Positions 35,901 to 47,700 of a DNA stretch of 64,000 nucleotides are shown here, one piece after another. The stretch comes from Triops longicaudatus (taxonomy: Eukaryota; Arthropoda; Branchiopoda; Notostraca; Triopsidae), in assembly GCA_022885665.1 (NCBI GenBank), contig JAGQDJ010000020.1:186001-250000 (forward strand). Reading direction: 5' to 3'. The notes beneath the pieces are model-generated. The model was not told the origin of the DNA, did not search any database, and saw nothing but the letters and a program-made list of their open reading frames with translations. Within the stretch, counting starts at the first letter, position 1. Every line of letters begins with the position of its first letter. The translations under genes were made by a program, and so were the position numbers.

Positions 35901-38102
35901 CATAGACAATGTCTAAGCCACCTTTTTTCCACAAAAAAACGAAACGAAAACTAAAAAAGAAAATTTTAAAAAAACTCGGAAATTCAACGCCTTTTTACAC
36001 CACAGATTCCAACAAAATAGTTGTCCTCCTTTAGCAATAAAAAAGCTTCAACAAATTTGCTAACGCAATTTCCAAAGTCTAAACCTCGCCTTTAGAAAAA
36101 AGAACAAAGGACAACCAAACAAAAAATAGGGGGAAAAAACGTAGTGGTCAAAGTCCCTTACAAAATCACCTTAGTTCACAAGTCTAGGAATGTAGGAGCT
36201 TAATCAGCTCAAGATCTTTTCTACCTTGCTGTCGGGAAGATATAAACCCCCCAAAATTCCCTCATTTGCCCCCCCCCCCCCCATCCTCCTTTTTTCTCCC
36301 TCTCTTTTCCTGTTTTATCCCTATAAAAATCTGGCAACAACTGAGGGACATTCCAAGCACTCTTCACCCGACAGGTCAGAAACTCCCTCATTAACAAACC
36401 TCATCCTTCATATCACTACATTTGAACCCAAGCTCCACCCCATTCCCAACCTCGTCCCATTCAAATTTCGCACAACAATGCAAAAACAAAATCGTTCAAA
36501 AATTTTACGCAAAAATCTGAAAAATCTCTTCTATGCGGGTTTTCCCCTTAACCCCGGTCCACAAATAAGAGATACTATTTACCTTCCAAAGTAGAAAGCT
36601 TTGTTTTCCATGTTCTTTATCAAAAACATCGTAGTAAACGAGTCCTACAAGTTGTGTCCATAAAAAAGTAGTGCAGCCCATGGCGGATTTATGCTTTGGT
36701 TGTACCACAGTTTTATGAATATTTATTGCAAAAACTCTGGTCACAAAATAGTTTTGACGTAACGTAGAATGAGACTAAAATAGGTCATTATTATGACGTG
36801 TACCCATACTTATAGCGTGACCAAAACTTTATTGTCAATCCTCGAGTAATTCTGCAGCACTACAATAGAATCTCGTCATAACGAAACACTTTGGGACAAC
36901 AGTTGTACGAATTGCTGTAGCTTGTGTTATGTTTGCATTTAGGATGGCTTTGTCCACATCTTCTTAAGTTGTTTGTTTAAATGAAAACCGACTTCTTATT
37001 TGCGACGTCTTCGGCTGTCTTAGGACTTTAAAGTTGACAGTAGTCTCCAGTTAATTGAACAGTGGTTATATGAACATTCCGCACAATTGAAGGAAAAGTT
37101 GACGGTCTCTTTTAAAGCCCATTTCGTTCAACTCATCATATTTTTAAATACTCCTTACATCTAATAGTGTCAGCTCATTACCAAGTTTATCCCAATGGAT
37201 TGCACTGTATTAACGTTGGAGTCGAAACCGCATACTGCCTTTTCTAACCCATTTGGGAAAGTGCGAACTGGCCAGTTAGTGGCGCCAAATTTGAGTCTCG
37301 CAAACACAGAAACTCTTCTTTTACAAGAAACGTTATCCTATGATTTCAGTAGTGGAAATGACAACAGCGAAATAATTGAAGTAACTGTTTAATTCTCCAA
37401 AATTACTGCGCTAAAATTACCAATTAAATAAAAATGTCAAAGCACTTAAACCTGAACTTGTCTCAATCGATTATTTCTGTCAACAGTTTGTAAGCTACAA
37501 ACCTTAAATCACAGCAAATATTTAGATAAAGTCACTAGCACATTTCTCATGATCGCTATTGTCATTTTCATACAAAGTCTAGGAAGTCGTCTGATCAAGT
37601 TTACAGGGACAGCACTCGGCGAGCTGTCAGGCCTACATTTGGCAACCGTATCCCAATAGATACAATAACTTACCACAATTTTAAAGAAAAATTGTGAGCT
37701 TATATTCCATAACAATATCCTTAAATGCTTGCAGCCCTTTAAAATGCCCTTCAAAAGCTTTAAAAGACTTAAAATGCCCAACTGTAAGGTGGGGCTCGCT
37801 GCACTGTGACGTCACAGGGCCGAAAACTCAGTTCCTAATGCAGCCGCTCGGTAATACCAATCGAATTCGTTATAAGATGCCAGTACAACAATGGGAAACT
37901 ATCGATTTACTTTCAGAAATGCGTGAAGTTGCGCTTTGGTCACTGGGTCGTCCAGCCAGGCTTGATGTGGCGAGGGGCGTGTCCCAATCGTGGCTGCTCC
38001 TCCGACCGCGCCAGCAGGGGTGGGTGTGGCGTTCAACGCTCTCCGTTTGGCGGCCGCCCGCCAAAGCAATTTGTAGGTGGACGTCCGCCGGCTCCGGAAC
38101 AT
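26942..38102 (-). CDS. SMAD6/7: Inhibitory SMAD (SMAD6/7 type)
   Basis: Six exons: 37911-38102, 32869-33160, 30550-30624, 30375-30464, 27987-28214 and 26942-27432, totalling 1368 nt, 455 aa (human SMAD7 426, SMAD6 496). I-SMADs block TGF-beta/BMP receptors and recruit Smurf ubiquitin ligases. The N-terminus MFRSRRTSTYKLLWR matches the SMAD7 start MFRTKR. The degenerate MH1 domain (about 50-160) has HAFLKKLSETDLESL, TWRWPDL and CCNPHHWSR but no DNA-binding hairpin. The linker has the Smurf-binding PY-type motif ESPPPAYSR. MH2 begins RPWATLAYWEGRKRVGRL and continues GGEVWLYNRSDWPIFVHS, SFAKGWGPKYSRQF and SCPCWLEV; it lacks a C-terminal SSXS site. Oddities are a 4.75-kb first intron and a Ser/Thr/Gly/Pro-rich insert of roughly 60 residues inside MH2 before SFAKGWG, absent from vertebrate SMAD7. 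Whether it is the SMAD6 or SMAD7 orthologue cannot be decided; many invertebrates have a single I-SMAD. Confidence 0.94.
29535..29789. mobile_element. 255-bp MITE related to the 25653 element, in an I-SMAD intron
   Basis: The left end CAATCTCTCTATAACGAAC and inverted right end GTTACAAACGGGATTG form terminal inverted repeats flanked by TA (29533-29534 and 29790-29791). Internal words GTTATAGCGAGGTTTTACG and GGTTCGCTATAACGCGA repeat the same theme. It is non-coding. Confidence 0.65.
31171..32514. mobile_element. About 1.34-kb non-coding DNA transposon with long imperfect inverted ends, in I-SMAD intron 2
   Basis: The left end (CTCCGTAAATCGATGC at 31185 onward, then GTGGAAAT and GAGGTAAATCG) is mirrored on the opposite strand by the right end (reverse complement CTCTGTAAATCGATGC, then GGTGGAAATGTG and GGGAGGTAATCG, about 32445-32514). 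The inverted match extends over at least 55 bp with gaps. Between the ends are about ten degenerate words of the type GATTTAGAGAGGTTT and CCGGATAAGAGAGGTAA. No transposase frame is visible. The words resemble sub-terminal repeats of pogo/Tigger-like elements; the class is inferred. Exact boundaries are uncertain by about 10 bp. Confidence 0.65.
32553..32805. repeat. Direct repeat, two copies about 155 bp apart
   Basis: Copies at about 32553-32650 and 32704-32805 share, in order, TTTATGGAACAAA.GCTC, TAACA, AGAT, T.GTCCGTTGTTTCCG and G.GGTTTA.AAA. The duplication directly follows the transposon-like segment. Confidence 0.65.
33161..37910. other. First intron of the inhibitory SMAD (4.75 kb)
   Basis: An AT-rich intron with G- and C-homopolymers (about 33590-33602 and 36272-36284). 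A partial MITE end at 36861-36898 (TAGAATCTCGTCATAACGAA) lacks a partner. No nested gene was recognised on either strand, though several open frames of 60-120 codons exist. Confidence 0.5.
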
Positions 38103-41100
38103 CAAAGCCAAGACCTGGCTGCACCAGCCGTGGCCGGGAGCGGACGCCGGCGCTGGGGGCGGGGCCAGGATGGGAGCCGTGCTGATGGGCTGAGGCCCCG
38201 CCCATCAACACTTCCGCCGCCCCAGAACGTGATGGTTGGGAGCCACGATGGTGGTAAAAGTAGGCAAACGTTTTTCTGGGCAATTTTTATTGAAACGCAA
38301 ATTTATTTAATTCAATGCGTTAAAACTCATAGACTCCGTCCATTTAGCTCGATAAAACGGGACGCTTAGAGCGCACATTCCATACGAAAGAATTTGTAAG
38401 GCAAGGAGGCCAAAAAATCCGTTTTTTTACGAATTGGTGGGCAGCTGCAACAGGTTTTTTAGTTTCGGTGTGTGTCCGCTACAAGGCGCTGGTGACTTTT
38501 CTTTTTCCCACCTCAGACGTCCTTTTTCGAAAAAGGGCTCGGGCAAAGGCGAGACGGGAACGGAGAGAGGAAGGAGCAAAGAGAAAATATCTTTTACGTG
38601 GTGCTTCTACGACCGAGAGACACGAAAGATGGGCAAAAGGAACGAACGGACACTTCTTCCGAGCTAACGGACACACGGAGCTCGTAGCTTTTTTGGCACA
38701 GTTTTTTGCACAGATAAAAAACGCTTCCTCTTCCAATATGCTAATTTAAAACTATGATGTAAACCCTTTTCTTCTCGAAACTTTGCTCCACTGTGTTTAA
38801 AGAAAAACGGAATGACACAGGTTGAAACGAATGTTCATTGTTGGGATAAGCAGCTTGAGTTTAGCAAGACCACAATTTCATTGTTATAATCCGGTAAGAC
38901 ATGGGAGAACTTGGCACTTGTTGTAATTCCTTTGGATTGCGATGCGCGTGTTTTTTTTCTTAAGGGCATGAAATTGGAGACAACAATAACAATGGTTAGC
39001 TTTCACTCGACACAAAACTTGGTGGTAGCATGTTGTTTTTTTCAGTTTAATTTCAGGGGCGATAGAGTGTGCTCCCTCACGCACGCATTGTCTCAGACTG
39101 TCTCGACCCGACTGAGTCGACTTGGGTTAGGCGCTGGTTCAGCTTCACCGGGCCCAAGTCCTTGCGCTTCCTGTTGGGCGCAAGAGAGGGCTGGCATGCC
39201 GAACCGCACCGCTAACGTAAAACGGCGCCGGCTAGCCTAGCCTGGGTCTCTCCCTTCCCACCAATCCGTTGACATGCACATGCCGCAAGGATGCCGCTAG
39301 CGTGCTAGCGAGTCGACTTTAGGGGGGCTTTGGTGCACTTCTTTATCCCTGGTAGTCTGTCTAGTCTGGCGAACGTCGACGCTTGGCCTCGATGCTGACT
39401 TTTCCTCCCGCTTCACAAAAACGTATTCGTGAGGAGCAAGCGGGAGTAGAGACACTCTTCCCGCAACCCATAGGACTTATACTAGCGCCGTTAACCGTCA
39501 TAGCCGTAACATTATGGTTATGTAAACTTCCCCAAAACTTATGTAAATTGGACGATAAGACAAATCAAAACAACACACCAAAAGTTTTTCTTTTGTAAAA
39601 TTCTTATTTTTCATTCAAGCGTCGTATACTTTATTTATTGTTTAGAAGGTAAAAGCGCCGTAAGGAACGCAAACATGCTCACAGGAATTAAGTGCGCAAT
39701 TCTACATTTGCCAATCTGTCTCAATTATACAAACACTACACGTGGTGCAAACTAATTAAATAAGAGCGATTTCGCCACAGCTTTAAACAACCTGATTACG
39801 ACGCAGTTCTTCCCCATACGCCTCAAATAAACACACGATAACCGTTTTTCTCAATGCCATTGAAGTGGCTTAGCGCTACAAAATGTTAGCGCACTTATAA
39901 AGAAAATTCATGAAGTATTACACGCCTCATAATTTCTACAAATTTCCCCGATATAAAGCAGTAAGACCGTGAAAATCGTCCAAAATTTTGTGACTTTGTT
40001 GGGAACATTAATTCTTTCCCCATAGGTATACTTCATACACATCCCATTTCAGTGCTGCGGAAAACAAACCTAAAATTTTCCAACGCTTTTGTTTCAAGTT
40101 AACCCCCTAAAATGGGTAAAAAAAGGGGGGGGAGTGAAACAAGCCAAGGTAGGCTCCGTTTTTCTTTTTCTGAAATAATTGTGCGCAATTTGGGAGATGT
40201 CGAGAGAATGCTCTCCTGCCTTGTTCTTATCGCCTGCGATGCTTTGCGTTGGAGATGCCCATTTAGGAAAAGCAGGTCCGCCAGCCAGGGGCCACCAAAG
40301 CAAGGCAGACCAACGGCACCAGGAAGACTGGCGCCTGCCCCTTCACGTTCCGCGTACTTTTCCACCAGCGTTACAAACACGACGCCCACTTTTCCCGGTC
40401 CGGGAGCCAGCCAGAGAACCGGGCAGCGAAGCGAAAGGGGCGCACCTCCCTATCCTGTACACTGTACTGTATAAACCTCCTTCTAATCCTCCTCACCCAC
40501 CCACCCCCCGCAAATCCAAGGCTAGACGTGAGGAGGGACTTTCAAAAACCTGCACCCACAACGGCTTCTTTGCGGGTTGCCGTGGATAATGTAAGCACGG
40601 GCGGGCGACGTCGCCTTTCCCTTCTCCTTCAGTGTCACGCAGGGACGTCTTTTGAAGGCATCCTACACTTGAAGGGCGCCAGCGACCGGCGTCAGTCTGG
40701 TGGCACAAGCCGAACGCGTCGCGACGCTCGCTCGCTCCAGGCTTGTCTTATGAGAACGTGGCTCGTGCTGGCCCAAAAATTTCCATAGCGTCGTGGTACG
40801 TCGTTGGAGATCTTAACCCCCACCCCACCCCCTCACAACGTATAGGTGACCTCCCTCTTCGGTTTTTAAGGTCCACCCATCACTAAGCACTCAGCCTTAG
40901 CGGCGTCGGACTGAGTGGCGTCGCTGGCTTCGCTTCAAAGCTTCGGGTTTTCTCTTTTAGCCTTTCACTACGCGTTCCACATGCTGGTCGCGTTCTCTGG
41001 GGCACCTGATGATGACAAGAAACGGGCTATTAGTAGGCCTAATCGGCGTCGGGACGCGACCCTTCGTCTAGACTCGCCCTACAAGATCATAAGCTGGGGC

Positions 41101-44100
41101 TGGGAGGGTAAAAAGAAATTATGGAGAGCACAAACACGAAAAAAACGTTACCGAATAAGAATAGTAAAAAAAAAAGAGGCAGAAAGCTTGAAAAAAAGGC
41201 GCGCCTTTTGTTTGGCGCCATCAAGTCAGGTCATTGTAGTTTGTTGTCAAACGAGGACTAAGCCACGGGCTTATACGACGCAGTATAATATCCATGAAAG
41301 AGGAGAGTCTGGTTGGGGCCGAGGAAAGAAAATAAAGAAAAAGAGAGGGGAGGAAGGGCGGAAGTGTTGGTATATCTTGTCCTGTCTATCACGTCGCCGT
41401 GTGTGTCTGTCTGCTGGGTTTGCTGTCGGTTTGGGTCGCGAGGCCCCGGTCCGTGCGGCGCCTTTCCGGGAAACCGGGGGATTGGCGCCGTGTTGCCGCC
41501 ACCAGCATCATTACACACACACGTATACACACCACCAACACTTCCACACCTGTCTGGGGTCTATAAGCCACTACCAAAAGCAGTGGAGCTAGTGGCCGGC
41601 CTTTAAAAACAACGTAGATACAGGTGTGTCTGTGCCTTCATAATGGGGCGAGCCACCAAAGCTAGCACGCCATAAAAATGAATAAGAGATAACTTAATGA
41701 ACCCGCAAAAGACGGAAAGACTTTGGATGCTTCCTGTTACTTAAGAGTTTCGCTTTAGTCAAGAATTCCCCTTTCCGTTCATAAATCGAGATTGAGGGCA
41801 ATCGGAGATACCGTAAGGTGAGATGACGACCTAGACAAGAAGTAGAGAAAAAAAGAGGGCAAGGTATCTGTACTTTAATAATGGAAATCTAACTTCCTTG
41901 ATCAGTCAAGTGTTTCTTAATGGGTGCGTTTTTCAGCTAGCCTTGTTTTGTTTAGAAGGATCCTAATATTTACAAGACGATTAGTTGCGGTGTGCGGTTT
42001 ACGGATCGCCCGTCGATTCACAAGACCCTGTGACGTCACGAGTAACCATACGACGACTAATCGCGAGGCAATTAGTTCGGGTGAGATAACCTTCACGGAT
42101 GAATCCCGTTGTTAATTTCGGACAATGAACTAGGGTTTCCGGAAGCCCGGCTTTTAAAGCCCAAAGCCGAAAATATCTGGCTTCGGCTCAGGCTCCGGCT
42201 TCCTGGGCTTTTAAAGCCAGACTTTCGATCTTTGGCTTCGACTTATATTAGGGAATCACGTGATATTCCGTGATTGGCGAGTGCGTGCATGGTAGGCGTT
42301 TCTACTGCTTTGTTTACAACAACAGTTAAGCGTTACAGAACGAGGTAAAATTTAACAAGTGAATAGAACTGTTTCCGTTTTTTTTAACAGTTACACAATG
42401 CCAAAATTGTTTGATCAACAACGGTCAATGCCAATTGTTTTGTGTTTATTATTTTAATTAAATATTCGAAAGCTACGTGCCTCAGTGTATGTTCCGTTTA
42501 CAATACAGCCGTTTTTACTTTAATAAGTTGTCTTTAATGGCTAGACCCAAATAAGTTTATATTGCCTGGTTATAGTTTGCTTTACTTGTAAATGCGCATA
42601 AAGTCCATAAAAGTAGGGAAGTGGAGGTGTGGCGCCCCCAGCGGAACGCCATAAAGCCGGCTTCGAAACTGGCTTCGTCAAAGTCGGCTTGCGGTATCCC
42701 TACAACAAACTTGAGCATTTTTTTGTGGGAGTCAAATGAACGTGGTTGGAGTAATTGAAGTTCATTGTACAAATAATTCAATTTTGTGCGGCTACTGATG
42801 CTAACACCCGGACGCCCCTTCTCGAACGTTGCAAGCAACAGTGTATAATTTATCAGAAATGGACATTTCCGTAATTTTACGCAATTCCAGATTGTAATGT
42901 TTGAGGATAAATATGACTAAAATTCTTAAAAGCCAATGGATACATATGTAGGCTACACATGTACAACTTTTATTTGGTAATAGGGGTTATGCAAATCTTA
43001 GTTTGTGGCTTTGATAAGAGGGTGCGCTAGTGGAGGAGCTGCCATGGCTAAAACAGTTGTTCACTGCAAATTTGCAAGGCCAGTTTAAAAAAAAAATCAG
43101 ACATGAATCAATCATATTATGCAACATTACTTTATCCACAATTAAATATTAAACAAATATTTAGTCATGTATCCGAAACAGACTTAGAAATTGCCGCATA
43201 CGTCCATAAAACAAAGGCAGGTTCATTGTAGGAAGTAACAGAATAACAATTCAGGTAGGAACGAAATTTCCTAACACAGTAAAACCTTTCAACTGTCGAT
43301 AACGGCAAATTTCAGACGTAATCGCTTTGCAATTTCGCAATGATTCATTATTGAAACACTTGTGGAAAACTATGCTGTATACCTGGCACGCGTGGTGTTC
43401 TTGTTTACGGGAACAAAAGGAGTTGTATTATAGCACGGTGAAATTCGCATTCTATGGAAAATATTGTTTGCGATTCCGTCGCGTCTTTTGTTTCGCCCTG
43501 TAAGCTTAAACCCCGAGCGGAAATTAAGAAGACACGCTAATCCAAACAGGATGTACAGTACCGTATTTTTGCCAAAGCATGACAATGTGAACTTGTTGTC
43601 GTATAATATTTCGACATCTTTCATTGTTGGAAAAATACGGTCCTAGAAACTACGGCGCCAGTGTGCTGGCACCGAGCTCTGTAAATGCCAGAATATAATA
43701 CCTCCATTACATCCCAAACGTTAGCTGAAAATCTTTGCGAAGATTGTCTGAGAGTTTTTCTAACAGTGATTTTTTTTAAAAACAAAACAATTTTCAGCAA
43801 ACCACTTTCGGACATACGTAAGTAAACTTAATTCAAAAAATACTTTCAAACGCGGATCCCAAAAATAATTAAAAAAGGAATAAAATAAATTGAAATGAAG
43901 TTAAATTCCAAAATTATTATTCAAAGTACCTCCCTAAACCGGTACAACAATCAAATACGATTAATTCAGTGATATTTGGGAGAAGAATTTTTCGCCTTGT
44001 TTCTTATATTATTTTATACTAGAGTTTTACGAGATCGAACTGAAATGGGTAAGAGGTAAGCGGATAAGTGAGGACTGGTTAAAACGAGGTATCTTGAGAT

Positions 44101-44733
44101 TGCGCAAGTTTGCGTGACTTCGAAAAACCTTTTAAAACCCTTTAGCATAAACACTAATTAGCTCCGACTTTCGCAAACAGTTTGCATTTCAATGCTCAAA
44201 CGTTGTCTCGGAACTCTCACCTTAATTAGCATAATGATACACAAGTAACCAAACAGTTTTGTCTGCTGGCTTCTCAACCAACCTGTTCCTTTTTCTTCTA
44301 CGAGCTTTAATAAACCACAAAGAAGCAACACACATCCGTTCATTTTTAAAAGGCACCCTTGTTATTTTCTCTCATTCTCCTCAGCTTTTCTCTTCCACTA
44401 AAAACACATAAAAACACAAATCTCCAACAAAAAGAGTTGTCACGGGAAGAAAGCGCGACCATATTCACAGCTCTTGGCGAATGAAAATTGCCTAAAAAAA
44501 CAACATGAAAAACGGACTTTCACACAAAATGGACGCGTGAGAGGGTTGTAAGTCATTGCGGTGGTGTGCGATAAAAGGCGGGAAAACAGTTTAAAAGTTA
44601 CAAGAGCAAAGTACATTTCTTTCTCCGCGGCGTTCCATACATAAAAACCAATGAGATGGATCGAAAAACTTTGGTTTGACAGAAAAATGTACACACAGAA
44701 AATGAAGGACATTTAAGTTGCTTTCTTTTTGTT
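38103..44733. other. Upstream region of the inhibitory SMAD and 3' flank of ZO; GC-rich in part
   Basis: About 6.6 kb without a recognised gene. Stretches near 38000-38250, 39090-39400 and 40180-41560 are clearly richer in G+C and CpG than the rest of the window, and the first coding exon of the I-SMAD lies at the edge of this zone. It probably holds the I-SMAD promoter, 5' UTR and enhancers. The long open frames here (up to 225 codons at 40915-41592) follow base composition and show no family signature. Confidence 0.45.
42140..42245. repeat. Degenerate GGCT(T/C)CGGCTC repeat bounded by palindromes
   Basis: Two copies of the self-complementary word GGCTTTTAAAGCC (near 42149 and 42207) flank a run of GGCTTCGGCTCAGGCTCCGG type repeats. 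The whole could fold into a hairpin. Nature unknown. Confidence 0.5.
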
Positions 44734-47700
44734 TCAGAAATGGTCAACAAAGACAGAGACTTTATTGTTATTGATCGAACACGGTTGGTTATCAGCATCG
44801 AGGGGCAATTGTTGCCACTGCTCCTGTGCAGTGTCACTGGCTTTCAGCGCCATACGGAACGCCGGGGACGGCGTGGCCGTGGGCGGGTCGGTTGTGTCAG
44901 CAGGGGGAGGGGCGTGGTGAGGAAGCTGCAATTCAACTGGCCGGAGAAATCGGAGGCCATGAGGGCCGCACAGAACCAGCGGACTCAACAACTGCTCACC
45001 TACAGGGCAAATTTACCATTATCACTATGTAGTTCTTAATACTCCCAACAGAGGGCATTGTTAGACAAAATTCACCCATTACTTGCATGCTTAAAATACC
45101 GTGATAAAGGCAAAAGCGAAGGAAGACACACTAAATCTACTTCACCGAAAATAAAAACAAAACCACCAAAACTCCAAAAGTTAAAAAGGGGAGGAGTCAA
45201 ACTCCAAAGGACAGAAATGGACGCAGAACAACTACCAGCAGCCGAGTTAAAAACAAAGTACCTTTGTCTTGATCAAGCGGTGGATAGAGCGCTTGATCGC
45301 CGCACACTTGGATATACATTTCTTGGCGACTACCTTCGGGTAAGGCTCCGGGCGGCACGATCAAAGCCACGCCTTCGGGCGTGTCCAAGCGGCCGCCTTC
45401 GGAACCAAACCACCCTCGGGCAGTGGACACCACCGAGTTCTTGGGAGGCGCGCTTGAGTGTGAAGGAGGAGGAGTGGGTGAAAAGCAACCATTGGAAAAG
45501 AAAAGAGCAGAAATAGGGTTAATGAGCTTTTTTGCGAAGTTTGAACAGAATGCGATACGAAAAACTGTGTTAAATTCCTTAATTCCACCACGGGTTAATT
45601 ACCCTTGTACCATGTAGTATAGCCAAGTAACTAACTACTAATTGCTTGAATTTCCGTACAAACTCCAAAGACATGAATTGTGATCATGGAAACAATAAAT
45701 CATAAATACATAATATTTTTAAATCGTAAGAAATCAAAAAGTGAAATCAAATTATATACATTGAAAAACTTGATTCCAACATGTCTTCGTTTATTACTTT
45801 TTCAGTTTTCAATTTTAAGGACATTTCATGTCTTCTCGATTCATTTTAAAATAAGAGAAAAATTTTGTTTCAAATTACCTAACGTTATGTTCCGCGTGGT
45901 GGGCGTGGTACGGCGCCCGGGGATCTTTGGGTTTCTGGTAAAGCTCGAAAGCGGAGCCCCTGTCACGGTGTTGCGCCAAATCGACGCGAGGTGGCGGCAG
46001 ATTGTAGTAATACTGGCTCCTAGGGCTACTGGGCGTGGTGGGGGCGTGCCGGTCTAAACTGCTGCCTTGGCCCGAGTCCACGTCTTCGCTGACACCGTTG
46101 GGTATCCCGCCTCGGGAGGCGGAGCCATTACTCTGGTAGTAGTGAAGCGTCGAGGGCGGGCTGTGGTTCCAATAATTATGGCTCGAGTGATTATTTGTCA
46201 TGGTCGTTGTCGTGTTCGTATTCGTGCTGGGACTGGTGGGCGTGGTGCTAGAAACGGCCAGGTTAGGGGGACGGTAGTTTTTAGGTTTAGGGGGCGGGAC
46301 AGGTTTGTACGACTTGGGTGGCGGGGAAGGTTTATACTCGTAATTGTTGCGGCTAGTACTACAATGTGTTTGCAACGAGCGCCACAAGCAAACCGAAAAT
46401 AAAACGAAAATTAAAGAAATTATTAAAACATAACAAAAAATATGAATAGTAAAAGATCGATAGTCTATTCCGCAACAGCTTCACAATCGCTCCGCACTGG
46501 GCGCCAGCAGCCAAGTATGACCAACGCTTGAGCGCCAATTCAACTGAAAAACGACCTTAGTCAAATCCATACGCTAGCGCTGCGGTGGTTATGCGGGCGG
46601 TATTGCACGACTTTGACTAAGGTAGTTATCCCACTGGACAAAGCTTCGCGCTTAAACTTTGGTTACACTGTTAAAGGTTGCATGAATGCTTATTAACCTG
46701 CAACGCGACACTGGCACCCTTAGTGACAAAACCATGCACTGCTTACGGATTTTGGTCTATACAAGCAACTGAAAATTGAAGACATGAGCAAACAGAAGAG
46801 AAAATTGCCATAACTCTTTTGTCTATTTTTCAGAAAAAAAGTTTGATACGAAGAAACGAAGAAAAAACAGTATCGTTCTATTAGACAAGTGAAATGGGAA
46901 GTCGACGTCTGCGATGGCGCCTGGCTCTGCTGCAGGGGGCGAAAAAGGAAAAGAAAAAGTGCAGGGAAATAATAGAACAACGCAACGCTTTCAATCACTT
47001 TCCTGTCACCAGTGTGCAAAAAAAAGTGATACAAGTGCCGAGCAATTTTTAGCTCTACATCAGTACTCATCGCATACCCCACAGGGCACGTTCACTCAAA
47101 AGACACACGAAAACCAATTTTCGGCGAGGTACCTACGTCCTCGCGAATTTGCAAGTGAAATGTTTGAAATTTATGTCTCTTTGCACACGCTTAACTGCAC
47201 CTTAAGCTCCCCTGGGGCTATTTTTGACAGTCAAGTGGAAGAATTTGAAATAGCCATCACGTTTCAGGTCGACAAACTCTTCAACTTAAGACAATAACAA
47301 GAAAGGAAATGGAAAAAATTGGTAAATGTATACAAAAGCAATTTTTTACCTGTATTTGGCTGCGTGATCTAAGTGAGAGGTCGTGCCAGGAGGAACGGAT
47401 ATGGGCGGGTCGCTGGGTGACCGGACAGGTTGGGACGTCGACCTCGTAAACCGGTACGGGTCGTGAGGTGACCGGCCGGAAGTGGGCGAGGTTGGAGTCA
47501 AAGGGGGGATAGAACGGCCACCATTTTTATTCGGGTCTTCTCTAGAGTGCTCCCGTGGCTCCAGATTGTGCCCTGGTGGCGGTAAGGCTAAACTCAACCC
47601 CAGCCGGTTGTACGACTCGTACGACGATGAGCTATCGTAACTCATTCCCTACAAAAAGAAAGAAAATGATTAATATGATCGTAAAATATACGTGAATCAT

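Noticed and set aside
36226..36594. 122-codon Pro-rich plus-strand ORF
   Set aside because: Sits in an I-SMAD intron beside a C homopolymer; no family similarity or splice support.
37694..38369. Long plus-strand ORFs over the I-SMAD first exon
   Set aside because: They are antisense shadows of the GC-rich first exon, whose minus-strand reading matches the conserved SMAD7 N-terminus.
40112..40589. Overlapping plus- and minus-strand ORFs of 96-136 codons
   Set aside because: Several frames are open at once, which is expected from base composition; none has a recognisable domain or splice context.
40915..41592. A 225-codon plus-strand ORF, the longest single frame in the window
   Set aside because: It lies in a GC-rich zone poor in stop codons, is dominated by Arg/Lys/Ser runs, overlaps other long frames on both strands and shows no family motif.
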